From contig CALTVJ010000012.1 of NCBI GenBank assembly GCA_943912835.1, positions 1 to 30,697 on the forward strand: DNA of 30,697 bases, given 5' to 3'. Shown here in pieces: positions 15,020 through 23,193 of this stretch. Below the pieces are notes generated by a model. It was not told the origin of the DNA and did not search any database. It worked only from the letters and a program-made list of their open reading frames with translations. Source of the DNA: an uncultured Porphyromonas sp. (lineage in GTDB: Bacteria > Bacteroidota > Bacteroidia > Bacteroidales > Porphyromonadaceae). The first letter of the stretch is position 1. Each line of letters starts with the position of its first letter. The translations under genes and the position numbers were made by a program.

Positions 15020-16882
15020 ATGAAACAGTCTAAATTTCTCATAAGTCTATTATTCGGACTTAGTATAATCTTCCTTGGCTTCCTTAGAGTAGAGGCACAA
15101 AAGAGGACAGCCCGAGAGCGAGTCGTACACGGTGTGGTGCTCGATGCAGAGACCAAAGAGCCAATCTTAGGTGCATCTATAAGCAACCTAGATAATAATA
15201 AACTCCAAGCCGTAAGTGATTCTAAGGGACGTTTTAGCATCCGAGCAGAAAAAAGAGATCGCCTTAAAATCAGCTATCTCTCTTATGCTGATACTACCGT
15301 CATAGCATCAAGCAACAAGCTCCGTATTTTGCTCAAAGAACAAAATGCAATACTTACAGAAGTGCTTGTACCAGTATTCGGCTATAGTCATCAAGCAAAC
15401 ACCAAAATCAGAGGTTTGAGTTCAGTGCAACAATATAGCCAAGCAAAGATAGTTCCTAGCAACGAGTACAAAGGGTTCAAAGATAATGGCTTCCTATCCA
15501 CAGCACACAAGCCCCTCTCGACCTTTTCAACCGATGTGGATGTCGCAAGCTACGGCATCATGCGCGAGAATCTAAACAAAGGCAATTTCCCAGAAAAGGA
15601 GAGCATACGCCCCGAGGAGTGGCTTAACTATTTTGACTATAACTACCCTAAGCCCGAAGGCAAGGAAACCATCAACATAGACACAGAGCTCAGTGCCTGC
15701 CCTTGGAATGCAAAGCACCAAATCGCATGCATTGCCCTTAGAGCCAAAGAAATACCAAGTCAAGACTTAGCTCCCAGCAACCTAGTCTTCCTGATTGATG
15801 TCTCAGGCTCTATGGAGGGTCCCACAAGGCTTGACCTCGTCAAGTCATCACTTCGTCTCCTGACCAGCAACCTAAGAGCCAACGATAAAATATCTATCGT
15901 CGTCTACGCAGGTCATTCTGGGCTTGTCCTACCACCGACATCGGGAGCCAACAAAAAAGTAATCATTGACGCCCTCGAGAGGCTAGAGGCTGGAGGCTCA
16001 ACAGCAGGAGGAGCGGGCATTAAACTTGCCTATAAGGTCGCTCGTGAGCATTTCATCCAAGGCGGGAACAACCGCATCATACTATGCACAGATGGTGACT
16101 TCAACGTAGGAGTATCTTCACTGAGCGAACTCGAAAAACTCATCAGTAAGGAGCGTCAATCTGGTGTATTCCTAACAATTCTAGGCTATGGCATGGGCAA
16201 CTACAAAGACAACAGACTACAGACCCTATCGGAGGCTGGCAATGGCAACTACGCCTACATAGACAACTTATCAGAAGCCAGACGCTTCTTGATCAAAGAG
16301 TTCGGCTCTAGCATGTATGCCGTAGCCAAAGACGTCAAACTGCAAGTCGAGTTTAACCCTAAGAAGGTCGCAGCATACCGCCTAATAGGCTATGAAAGCA
16401 GACTGCTTAATGACGAAGACTTTGAGAATGACAAGGTAGATGCAGCTGAAATCGGAGCAGGACAGCGAGTAACCGCCCTCTATGAACTAATCCCCGCAGG
16501 TGTAAAAAGCGAGTTCATCCCCAAAGTGCCAGCCCTAAAATACAGCGAGCCACAAAGCAAAAGACAGCCAGCAGACAACGAATGGTTAACCGTCAGCCTA
16601 CGCTATAAGCCTCTTGATAGCGAGCAAAGTAAACTAATGCAGTCTGTTTTGCTTGAGCAGAGCCCTAAGAATACCCAAAGCGACACGCAATTTGCCCTAG
16701 CTGTAGCGATGTTTGCCGAAAAATTACGCGAGTCTCCCTACACCAAAGGGATTACCTTTGATCAAATCATCAAATTAGCCGAGCAACATATAGGTGATGA
16801 CAGGGAAGGTTATCGCCACGAATTTCTTCAGCTCCTTCGCCTAGCGGAGAGCATCGGCCTAAGCGACAACAAAACAAAATAA
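15020..16882 (+). CDS. YfbK-like von Willebrand factor type A protein with carboxypeptidase-regulatory domain
   Basis: This 620-aa exported protein begins with a signal peptide (cleavage probably after VEAQ, about residue 27). A CarboxypepD_reg-like beta-sandwich follows at about 34-110 (VVHGVVLDAETKEPILGASI). The YfbK N-terminal region lies at about 140-240 (PLSTFSTDVDVASYGIMREN). A VWA domain lies at about 252-430 with the metal-binding MIDAS start D260-V-S-G-S. A YfbK C-terminal region runs to the end. VWA proteins mediate metal-dependent protein-protein contacts, but the role of the YfbK group is unknown. The regulatory domain at the front is common in Bacteroidetes surface proteins. It is transcribed alone and convergently with the ribosomal operon. 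Confidence 0.85.
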   Translation: MKQSKFLISLLFGLSIIFLGFLRVEAQKRTARERVVHGVVLDAETKEPILGASISNLDNNKLQAVSDSKGRFSIRAEKRDRLKISYLSYADTTVIASSNKLRILLKEQNAILTEVLVPVFGYSHQANTKIRGLSSVQQYSQAKIVPSNEYKGFKDNGFLSTAHKPLSTFSTDVDVASYGIMRENLNKGNFPEKESIRPEEWLNYFDYNYPKPEGKETINIDTELSACPWNAKHQIACIALRAKEIPSQDLAPSNLVFLIDVSGSMEGPTRLDLVKSSLRLLTSNLRANDKISIVVYAGHSGLVLPPTSGANKKVIIDALERLEAGGSTAGGAGIKLAYKVAREHFIQGGNNRIILCTDGDFNVGVSSLSELEKLISKERQSGVFLTILGYGMGNYKDNRLQTLSEAGNGNYAYIDNLSEARRFLIKEFGSSMYAVAKDVKLQVEFNPKKVAAYRLIGYESRLLNDEDFENDKVDAAEIGAGQRVTALYELIPAGVKSEFIPKVPALKYSEPQSKRQPADNEWLTVSLRYKPLDSEQSKLMQSVLLEQSPKNTQSDTQFALAVAMFAEKLRESPYTKGITFDQIIKLAEQHIGDDREGYRHEFLQLLRLAESIGLSDNKTK

Positions 16883-16895
16883 GGGCCACAATGTA

Positions 16896-16935
16896 AATAG
16901 TGCTGTACCAAGTTTTATTCTGGCACAGCACTATT
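16896..16935 (+). terminator. GCTGTACC-type hairpin after the VWA gene
   Basis: The arms AATAGTGCTGT (16896-16906) and ACAGCACTATT (16925-16935) pair over 11 bp, then continue past one A-C mismatch with CCA/TGG. It starts 13 nt after the stop codon and is probably the gene's transcript end. A short match to the GAGACT repeat start (ACTATTGCATA, 16977-16987) follows about 40 nt later. Nothing else is recognisable up to 17099. Confidence 0.65.
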
Positions 16936-17099
16936 CATATACGTATTTCCAATCATTCTGTCAGTGAAATACTAAACTATTGCATAGGATCCCAACGAAT
17001 AAGTTTACTCTTACCATTCCCGAGCTTGAGCAACAGTTTCCGACCTTTAACAACTTTACTCACACAACGGCATGTTTTCCCTTAAATACTAAAAAGATA

Positions 17100-17138
17100 A
17101 GGGGCTGTACCAACAATCCAATCTTGGCACAGCCCTTA
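17100..17138. terminator. Second GGGCTGTACC-type hairpin, directly before repeat copy C
   Basis: GGGCTGTACCAA (17102-17113) pairs with TTGGCACAGCCC (17124-17135) with the same single A-C mismatch as the hairpins at 59 and 16896. It lies 14 nt before the GAGACT repeat. It could stop transcripts from either side in this convergent gap. Confidence 0.55.
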
Positions 17139-17151
17139 CTTCTTAGAAAAT

Positions 17152-17343
17152 GAGACTCTTGCATAATACAGCACTCGCTTCGGTGCGATGTGCATAGCCA
17201 CTCGCAGCATTGCCCAGACAAAAGGGTCTTTGCCCCTCTTCCAGCGCCCTCAATCTCAATGGCTTGCAATTACCGCATTTTGCAAAGCCTATCAAAATAA
17301 CAGGATAAACTTGTCATTTTAGAAGCCATCGGACGATCTCAAA
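17152..17343 (+). repeat. Dispersed intergenic repeat, copy C
   Basis: It begins GAGACTCTTGCATAATACAG followed by CACTCGCTTCG, like 999-1030. It ends with ATTACCGCATTTTGCAAA, TCAAAATAACAGG and ACTTGTCATTTT, the same order as the end of copy B. The middle part differs in sequence and length, but GCATTGCCCAGACAAAAGG is shared with the degenerate copy at 27507-27600. Confidence 0.75.
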
Positions 17344-17364
17344 ATGTAAATCTCTTACAAAAGA

Positions 17365-17410
17365 GGAAAAATAAAAAGGCTCGTTGTAATGCCATAACAT
17401 ACAACGAGCC
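17365..17410 (-). terminator. Terminator of the ribosomal protein operon after rpsN
   Basis: On the minus strand GGCTCGTTGTA (17410-17400) pairs perfectly with TACAACGAGCC (17388-17378) around an 11-nt loop, then runs into TTTTTATTTTT. It starts 25 nt after the rpsN stop codon, so the cluster really ends here. Confidence 0.9.
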
Positions 17411-17435
17411 TAATGTTTTTATGGGAAAGCTACTG

Positions 17436-17735
17436 TTACCAACTTGCTTTCTTCACTCCAGGGATTAGACCTGCAGCTGCCATTTCACGGAATTGGATAC
17501 GTGAAATACCAAACTGACGCATATAACCCTTAGGACGACCTGTCATCGTACAACGGTTGTGTAGACGTACAGGAAGTGCGTTCTTAGGAATAGACTGGAG
17601 CTTCTGAGCTGCTTCAAAAGCCTCTTCGATAGAGCCAGTACGAACAATCTCCTTAAGCGCAGCACGCTTTGCAGCATACTTAGCTACGAGCTTTGCACGC
17701 TTTACTTCGCGTGCCTTCATTGATTCCTTTGCCAT
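17436..17735 (-). CDS. rpsN: 30S ribosomal protein S14
   Basis: This 99-aa protein is the long, zinc-free form of S14: no CxxC pair precedes the LHNRCTMTGRPKGYMRQFGISR core, and the C-terminus is GVKKASW. It binds the 3' major domain of 16S rRNA in the small-subunit head. It follows rplE by 6 nt. It is the last gene of the cluster here, which is unusual because rpsH and rplF normally come next. Confidence 0.97.
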   Translation of the reverse strand: MAKESMKAREVKRAKLVAKYAAKRAALKEIVRTGSIEEAFEAAQKLQSIPKNALPVRLHNRCTMTGRPKGYMRQFGISRIQFREMAAAGLIPGVKKASW

Positions 17736-17741
17736 ATCTTA

Positions 17742-18302
17742 TTAAGCTTTCTTAGCGTTCTTAAATGGAAGACCAAACTCCTTGAGAAGAGCATAACCCT
17801 CTTCATCTGTTTGTGCACTCGTTACGAACGTGATGTTCATACCGAGAATCTTCGTGATGCTGTCTAGATTGATTTCAGGGAAGATAATCTGTTCGCTGAT
17901 ACCTAGTGTATAGTTACCACGACCATCAAGCTTGCTGTCGATACCCTTGAAGTCACGGATACGAGGCAAAGCAATACGTACGAGACGCTCTAGGAACTCA
18001 TACATTTGCTCACGACGAAGCGTTACCATCACACCGATAGGCATCTTCTTACGAAGCTTGAAGTTTGATATATCTTTCTTAGAAACTGTTGCCACAGCCT
18101 TCTGACCAGTGATAGCTGAGAGCTCAGCGATTGCTACATCGATAATTTTCTTATCTGCAGTAGCGAGCTTACCAAGACCCATATTTATCACTATCTTCTT
18201 GAGCACAGGCACTTGCATGCGGCTCTTGTAGCCGAACTGCTCAGTAAGAGCAGGAACGATACGCTCTTTGTATTCGTTCTTTAGACTTGCTGTATTGCTC
18301 AT
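17742..18302 (-). CDS. rplE: 50S ribosomal protein L5
   Basis: At 186 aa it matches L5, the 5S rRNA-binding protein of the central protuberance. Diagnostic stretches are VLKKIVINMGLGK near residue 30, ISNFKLRKKMPIGVMVTLR near 85-105, and DFKGIDSKLDGRGNY. Its ATG overlaps the rplX stop codon (TAATG), so the two are probably translationally coupled. Confidence 0.97.
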   Translation of the reverse strand: MSNTASLKNEYKERIVPALTEQFGYKSRMQVPVLKKIVINMGLGKLATADKKIIDVAIAELSAITGQKAVATVSKKDISNFKLRKKMPIGVMVTLRREQMYEFLERLVRIALPRIRDFKGIDSKLDGRGNYTLGISEQIIFPEINLDSITKILGMNITFVTSAQTDEEGYALLKEFGLPFKNAKKA

Positions 18303-18625
18303 TAGTTGTCTTTACGCTTTGAGGGGTTCTTGAATACACGCACGAGCTTACCAGCTTCGTTGCGTGAGCGACCTACACGTGCAGCCTTACCAGTCTCTGG
18401 GTTCACAACCATTAGGTTTGAGATATGTACAGGAGCTTCGCTCTTAACAATCCCACCTTGTGGATTTTGTGCACTTGGCTTCGTGTGCTTGGTGATAATG
18501 TTCACACCCTTTACGAGGGCACGCTGCTTGTCAACAAGGACTTTCAAGACTTCAGCCTTGACGCCCTTATCCTTACCAGCGAGCACCAATACTTGGTCGC
18601 CCTTCTTGATATGTAACTTGCTCAT
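18302..18625 (-). CDS. rplX: 50S ribosomal protein L24
   Basis: This 107-aa protein starts with the KOW motif region KKGDQVLVLAGKDKGVKAEVL, the rRNA-binding part that starts assembly of the large subunit. GVNIITKHTKPSAQNPQGGI and a basic tail are typical. Its stop overlaps the rplE start by one base. Confidence 0.97.
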   Translation of the reverse strand: MSKLHIKKGDQVLVLAGKDKGVKAEVLKVLVDKQRALVKGVNIITKHTKPSAQNPQGGIVKSEAPVHISNLMVVNPETGKAARVGRSRNEAGKLVRVFKNPSKRKDN

Positions 18626-18646
18626 TACTTTATTCTCTATTTTGGA

Positions 18647-19012
18647 TTAGAGCACTTCTGGTGCAAGTGAAACAATCTTCATATTCACGGCACGAAGCTC
18701 ACGTGCTACAGGGCCGAAGATACGGCTCGCACGCATATCACCAGCAGCGTTTAGTAGTACACAAGCATTGTCATCAAAGCGAATGTACGAACCATCAGGA
18801 CGACGTACTTCTTTCTTCGTACGTACGATGATAGCCTTAGACACGCTACCCTTCTTGATATCGCTAGCAGGGATAGTGCTCTTGATTGAAACTACAATAA
18901 CATCACCTACTGAAGCATAGCGACGGCGTGTACCACCGAGTACACGGATACATAGGGCTTCCTTAGCACCGCTGTTGTCAGCTACGACTAATCTTGACTC
19001 TTGTTGTATCAT
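18647..19012 (-). CDS. rplN: 50S ribosomal protein L14
   Basis: This 121-aa protein opens with the almost invariant MIQQESRLVVADNSGAKEALC and contains ARRRYASVGD-like (GTRRRYASVGDVI) and the FGPVARELR signature near the C-terminus. L14 lies at the subunit interface and contacts L19 and helix 95. It follows rpsQ with a 1-nt gap. Confidence 0.97.
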   Translation of the reverse strand: MIQQESRLVVADNSGAKEALCIRVLGGTRRRYASVGDVIVVSIKSTIPASDIKKGSVSKAIIVRTKKEVRRPDGSYIRFDDNACVLLNAAGDMRASRIFGPVARELRAVNMKIVSLAPEVL

Positions 19013-19013
19013 A

Positions 19014-19271
19014 TTACTTTGCTCTCTCGATAATTGTTACTAATCTCCATCTCTTTGTACGGCTGAGAGGACGAGTTTCCATAATGCGAACAGTATCGCC
19101 GATTTGGCACTCATTCTTCTCGTCGTGTGCATGGTATTTCTTCGTCTTATTCACGAACTTACCATAGATAGGGTGCTTTTCTTTCCACTTCACGGCAACC
19201 GTAATGGTTTTGTCCATTTTGTTGCTAGAAACAACACCTACGCGTTCTTTTCTTAGTCTTCTTTGTTCCAT
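19014..19271 (-). CDS. rpsQ: 30S ribosomal protein S17
   Basis: This 85-aa protein has the S17 core VVSSNKMDKTITVAVKWKEK followed by YGKFVNKTKKYHAHDEKNE and GDTVRIMETRPLSRTKRW. It binds the 5' domain of 16S rRNA early in assembly. It lies 11 nt after rpmC. Confidence 0.97.
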   Translation of the reverse strand: MEQRRLRKERVGVVSSNKMDKTITVAVKWKEKHPIYGKFVNKTKKYHAHDEKNECQIGDTVRIMETRPLSRTKRWRLVTIIERAK

Positions 19272-19282
19272 GGGTACCCCTA

Positions 19283-19480
19283 TTAATTGTTAGCAAGCTC
19301 ACGCTCGCGTAGGATAGTCTTAATCTGTGCAAGCTCACGGCGTTGAGCGCGGATAGCCGCAGTGTTATCTACTGGAGACACAGCGTGGTCAATGCACTTC
19401 TTGTTGTAAGCAGCAGTTTCTGCTACTAGACGCTCCTGCAGTTCGGCAGTTGATAGAGCCTTAAGTTCAGCTATTTTCAT
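19283..19480 (-). CDS. rpmC: 50S ribosomal protein L29
   Basis: This 65-aa protein begins MKIAELKALSTAELQERL, the usual two-helix L29 start, and ends with IRAQRRELAQIKTILREREL. L29 sits at the peptide exit tunnel next to L23 and takes part in docking of trigger factor and the signal recognition particle. It follows rplP by 6 nt. Confidence 0.96.
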   Translation of the reverse strand: MKIAELKALSTAELQERLVAETAAYNKKCIDHAVSPVDNTAAIRAQRRELAQIKTILRERELANN

Positions 19481-19486
19481 TGCTTA

Positions 19487-19921
19487 TTACAGGTTATTGT
19501 TAGACATATCGTAGTCACGACGAACTACGAACTTAGTTACCACAGGAAGTTTCTGCGCAGCAAGGCGAAGAGCCTCCTTAGCAACCTCGTAAGACACACC
19601 CTCAATTTCGAAGAGCATACGTCCTGGCGTCACATTAGCCACGAACCCTTCAGGCGAACCCTTACCTTTACCCATTCGGACATCGGCTGGCTTCTTCGTA
19701 ATTGGCTTATCTGGGAAAATACGCACCCATACCTGCCCCTGACGCTGCATGTAACGCGTTACCGCGATACGTGCAGCCTCAATTTGGCGGCCGGTAATCC
19801 AGCGTGTACCCAGAGACTTAATGCCGAAAGAGCCGAAAGCGAGCTGGTTACCGCGCATAGCGTTACCTTTAGCACGACCTTTTTGGACTCTTCTAAACTT
19901 TGTTTTTCTTGGTTGTAACAT
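19487..19921 (-). CDS. rplP: 50S ribosomal protein L16
   Basis: This 144-aa protein opens MLQPRKTKFRRVQKGRAKG and carries the RIFPDKPITKKPADVRMGKG block, which reaches toward the tRNA site of the peptidyl-transferase centre, plus ALRLAAQKLPVVTKFV. It precedes rpmC and follows rpsC by 22 nt. Length and sequence are normal. Confidence 0.97.
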   Translation of the reverse strand: MLQPRKTKFRRVQKGRAKGNAMRGNQLAFGSFGIKSLGTRWITGRQIEAARIAVTRYMQRQGQVWVRIFPDKPITKKPADVRMGKGKGSPEGFVANVTPGRMLFEIEGVSYEVAKEALRLAAQKLPVVTKFVVRRDYDMSNNNL

Positions 19922-19943
19922 CTCTGTTTACGTGTTGAATAAA

Positions 19944-20678
19944 TTAGCGATTGCCTCTTCTTTTACCACCACGGTTAGCACGTCCGCCATCGCGACGTGA
20001 ACCTTCACGCTGAGAACCCTTAGGTTGTGCGAAATTTGGAGCAAGATCACGCTTAGCGTAAACTTCACCCTTACAAATCCACACCTTGATACCTAGGATA
20101 CCTACCTTAGTTAGGGCTTCTGCCGTAGCGTAGTCAATGTCCGCACGAAGTGTATGTAGGGGCGTACGACCCTCCTTGTACATTTCGCTACGAGCAATTT
20201 CTGCGCCATTCAAACGACCCGAAACCTGCACCTTGATACCCTCTGCACCACCACGCATAGCTCCGGCAATAGCCATCTTCACTGCACGGCGATAGGCAAT
20301 CTTACCTTCAAGCTGACGAGCGATATTGTCTGCAACGATAGCTGCATCAATCTCAGGCTTGCGCACCTCGAAGATATTTATTTGAACATCTTTGTTCGTG
20401 ATTTTCTTGAGTTCTTCCTTGAGCGTATCAACATCTTGACCTCCCTTACCAATCACCACACCAGGGCGAGCAGTACAGATAGTTATTGTAACGAGCTTAA
20501 GAGCACGTTCAATAACGATACGAGATACGCTAGCTTTAGCTAGACGAACTTTCAGATAGGCACGTAGGCGATAGTCCTCAAGGAGTTTATCGCTATACTT
20601 GTTGCCACCATACCAGTTTGAGTCCCATCCACGGATGTAACCCAGACGATTACTTATTGGATTTGTCTTCTGTCCCAT
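19944..20678 (-). CDS. rpsC: 30S ribosomal protein S3
   Basis: This 244-aa protein starts MGQKTNPISNRLGYIRGWDS. The KH-type RNA-binding motif RPGVVIGKGGQDVDTLKEEL lies near residues 75-95, and the C-domain has GRLNGAEIARSE and GVKVWI-like residues (GILGIKVWICKGEVY). The tail is Arg/Gly-rich. S3 lies in the small-subunit head at the mRNA entry channel and contributes to mRNA unwinding. It follows rplV by 8 nt. Confidence 0.97.
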   Translation of the reverse strand: MGQKTNPISNRLGYIRGWDSNWYGGNKYSDKLLEDYRLRAYLKVRLAKASVSRIVIERALKLVTITICTARPGVVIGKGGQDVDTLKEELKKITNKDVQINIFEVRKPEIDAAIVADNIARQLEGKIAYRRAVKMAIAGAMRGGAEGIKVQVSGRLNGAEIARSEMYKEGRTPLHTLRADIDYATAEALTKVGILGIKVWICKGEVYAKRDLAPNFAQPKGSQREGSRRDGGRANRGGKRRGNR

Positions 20679-20686
20679 CTGCTTGC

Positions 20687-21079
20687 TTAGTTTTTAGTGT
20701 CCACATAAATCGTTACGTGATTCGAACGCTTACGAATTCTATATCCACGACCTTGTGGAGCTGGACGCATACGCTTAAGGATTGTAGCTCCATCAACGAA
20801 GATACGTGTGATGAATAACTCTCCATCTTCTGCTGTGCGACCATTTTTCTGTTCCCAGTTGGCGATAGCCGAGCGTAGGAGCTTCTCCACGCGTGCTGCA
20901 GCTTCCTTGTTAGAAAACTTGAGCACACCTAGAGCACGGCTCACTTCCATACCGCGTACCATATCAGCCACAAGACGCATCTTGCGAGGTGAAGTTGGCA
21001 CGTTGCGTACCGAAGCGAAGTACTCATTCTTGCGTACTTCCTTACGAGCATCGGCTGATAATCTTTTTCTCTTACCCAT
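20687..21079 (-). CDS. rplV: 50S ribosomal protein L22
   Basis: This 130-aa protein has SVRNVPTSPRKMRLVADMVRG at its start and the tunnel-lining loop near residues 90-110, with RMRPAPQGRGYRIRKRSNHV before a short C-terminus. The loop contacts macrolide-binding rRNA regions in the exit tunnel and shows no obvious deletion or duplication of the resistance type. It follows rpsS after a 50-nt gap. Confidence 0.97.
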   Translation of the reverse strand: MGKRKRLSADARKEVRKNEYFASVRNVPTSPRKMRLVADMVRGMEVSRALGVLKFSNKEAAARVEKLLRSAIANWEQKNGRTAEDGELFITRIFVDGATILKRMRPAPQGRGYRIRKRSNHVTIYVDTKN

Positions 21080-21129
21080 TTCTCTTAATATCTGCTATTA
21101 AAATATCTGAAGTATATTACTCCAGCCGA

Positions 21130-21399
21130 TTACTTCTTCTTATTACCACCGTGACCACGGAAAGTACGAGTTGGTGAAAACTCACCAAGCTTGTGTCCTA
21201 CCATGTTCTCCGTAACGAATACGGGGATAAACTTTTGACCATTATGTACCGCAATGGTGTGCCCTACGAAGTCAGGGCTAATCATTGAAGCACGAGCCCA
21301 TGTCTTGATGACAGCCTTCTTACCAGACTCATTCATCGCTAAGACTTTTTTCTCGAGCTTGAGATTAATATATGGACCTTTCTTAAGTGAACGACTCAT
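21130..21399 (-). CDS. rpsS: 30S ribosomal protein S19
   Basis: This 89-aa protein starts MSRSLKKGPYINLKLEKKV and contains KTWARASMISPDFVGHTIAV, then GHKLGEFSPTRTFRGHGG. S19 forms a head complex with S13 at the tRNA A-site and in subunit bridges. It lies 20 nt after rplB. Length and motifs are standard. Confidence 0.97.
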   Translation of the reverse strand: MSRSLKKGPYINLKLEKKVLAMNESGKKAVIKTWARASMISPDFVGHTIAVHNGQKFIPVFVTENMVGHKLGEFSPTRTFRGHGGNKKK

Positions 21400-21419
21400 A
21401 AATTCGTTGTTTAATCAGA

Positions 21420-22244
21420 TTACTTCTTACGTCTTTCGATGATGTACTTAGAAGAATGTTTCTTCGGAGCACGTGTCTTCAGACCCTTAGTGTAGATACC
21501 CTTACGGCTACGTGGATGTCCTCCAGAAGCACGTCCTTCACCACCACCCATTGGGTGATCAACAGGGTTCATCACGACACCTCGGTTACGAGGACGGCGA
21601 CCGAGCCAACGGCTACGACCAGCCTTACCGCTACGCTCTAGCGCATGCTCTTCGTTGCTCACGCTACCGATAGTAGCCTTACAAGCAGAGAGGATACGAC
21701 GCGTTTCGCCAGAAGGCATCTTGATAACAACGTAAGTACCTTCACGTGAAGTTAGCTGTGCAAATACACCAGCCGAACGTACCATCTTAGCACCCTGACC
21801 TGGGCGAAGCTCGATGTTGTGGATAACAGTACCAACAGGGATATTAGCAAGAGGGAGACAGTTACCCACTTCTGGGCTAGCCTCAGCACCGCTCATCACA
21901 GTTTGACCTACCTCTAGTCCCTTAGGAGCTAGCATGTAAGCCTTAGCACCATCAGCATAGTAAAGAAGTGCGATACGAGCCGTACGGTTTGGGTCGTACT
22001 CGATGCTCTTTACTGTTGCAGGAATACCATCTTTAGTTCTCTTGAAGTCAATAAAACGATACTTTTGCTTGTGACCACCACCGATATAACGCATAGTCAT
22101 TTTACCGGTATTGTTACGTCCACCGCTTTTTCTCTTACCTACAACGAGAGATTTCTCTGGTGCGCTAGCTGTGATTGTATCGAAGGCACCAATAATCTTA
22201 TGTCTCTGACCCGGAGTAGTGGGTTTGAGTTTACGTATTGCCAT
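21420..22244 (-). CDS. rplB: 50S ribosomal protein L2
   Basis: This 274-aa protein has the SH3/OB core with FKRTKDGIPATVKSIEYDPN, RPGQGAKMVRSAG and, near the C-terminus, the family signature GVVMNPVDHPMGGGEGRA. The conserved His of VDHPMGGG is present. L2 stabilises the peptidyl-transferase centre and subunit joining. It lies 8 nt after rplW. Confidence 0.98.
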   Translation of the reverse strand: MAIRKLKPTTPGQRHKIIGAFDTITASAPEKSLVVGKRKSGGRNNTGKMTMRYIGGGHKQKYRFIDFKRTKDGIPATVKSIEYDPNRTARIALLYYADGAKAYMLAPKGLEVGQTVMSGAEASPEVGNCLPLANIPVGTVIHNIELRPGQGAKMVRSAGVFAQLTSREGTYVVIKMPSGETRRILSACKATIGSVSNEEHALERSGKAGRSRWLGRRPRNRGVVMNPVDHPMGGGEGRASGGHPRSRKGIYTKGLKTRAPKKHSSKYIIERRKK

Positions 22245-22252
22245 TGTTCTGT

Positions 22253-22546
22253 TTAGATGTTAGCGTAAAAGTCGATTTCCTGACCTTCAGCAAGCGTCAC
22301 AACAGCCTTCTTGAATGCTGCTACCTTACCACGAAGAAGACCACTCTTGGTATAGCGAGCCTTACGTTTACCATCGTAGTTCATCGTGTTTACGCTTACG
22401 ACTTTTACATTGTACATAGCCTCTACGGCATTCTTAATCTCAATCTTGTTTGCATCAGGAGCTACACGGAAAGTATAACGATTGCTAAACTTCTCCGTAT
22501 CCTTAGTTGTCTTCTCCGTGATAACGGGCTTAATGATAATTCTCAT
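22253..22546 (-). CDS. rplW: 50S ribosomal protein L23
   Basis: This 97-aa protein starts MRIIIKPVITEKTTKDTEK and contains FRVAPDANKIEIKNAVEAMYNV and VNTMNYDGKRKARY. L23 is the main docking site for trigger factor and SRP at the tunnel exit. It follows rplD by 17 nt. Confidence 0.96.
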   Translation of the reverse strand: MRIIIKPVITEKTTKDTEKFSNRYTFRVAPDANKIEIKNAVEAMYNVKVVSVNTMNYDGKRKARYTKSGLLRGKVAAFKKAVVTLAEGQEIDFYANI

Positions 22547-22563
22547 GACTTAGTCTCCTTTCC

Positions 22564-23193
22564 TTATGCCTTAAACAATTCGTTTGCTACTGCAACGGCC
22601 TCTTCAGTAAGAACAAGCTTACGGCAGTTAAGCACTGCGTAAGTGTTAAGCTGACGAGCATTAGCCAAAAGTGCAGTAGGGATATTACGAGCTGATAGGG
22701 CAACGTTTGCACTTACTTCAGACGCTACGAACAGAGCCTTAACGCCTTCAAGACCGAGAGCCTTAGTGAGCTCAACGAAGTTCTTTGTCTTTGGTGCTTC
22801 AAAATCGAAGTTCTCAACTACGATGATTTCACCAGCAGCCGCACGGCTAGATAGCGCACTACGACGAGCTAGACCTTTAACTTTTTTGTTGAGCTTGAAG
22901 CGATAGTCTCTTGGCTTAGGACCAAACACACGTCCACCACCTACGAGTAGAGGTGAGTTGATATCACCACGACGAGCACCACCGCCACCTTTTTGACGGA
23001 TGAGCTTGCGTGTACTACCAGAGATTTCGCTACGTTCCTTAGACTTATGAGTTCCCTGACGCTGGTTAGCAAGGTATTGCTTCACATCGAGGTAAACTGC
23101 GTGCTCCTTGGGTTCGATGCCAAACACAGCATCATCAAGCACAATCTTACGACCTGTGTCTTGCCCCTTGATATTTAATACGCTAACTTCCAT
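22564..23193 (-). CDS. rplD: 50S ribosomal protein L4
   Basis: This 209-aa protein has the tunnel loop near residues 45-85 (NQRQGTHKSKERSEISGSTRK followed by QKGGGGARRGDINSP). Its C-domain contains ALSSRAAAGEIIVVENFDF. The KQKGTG..ARxG-type loop seems intact, with no macrolide-resistance deletion visible. It starts on the base after the rplC stop codon. In proteobacteria L4 represses its own operon; nothing here shows that directly. Confidence 0.97.
   Translation of the reverse strand: MEVSVLNIKGQDTGRKIVLDDAVFGIEPKEHAVYLDVKQYLANQRQGTHKSKERSEISGSTRKLIRQKGGGGARRGDINSPLLVGGGRVFGPKPRDYRFKLNKKVKGLARRSALSSRAAAGEIIVVENFDFEAPKTKNFVELTKALGLEGVKALFVASEVSANVALSARNIPTALLANARQLNTYAVLNCRKLVLTEEAVAVANELFKA

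Noticed and set aside
14872..15240. A 122-codon minus-strand frame overlapping the start of the VWA gene.
   Set aside because: It is antisense to the signal peptide and CarboxypepD_reg coding region, which are well supported, and its product has no domain character.
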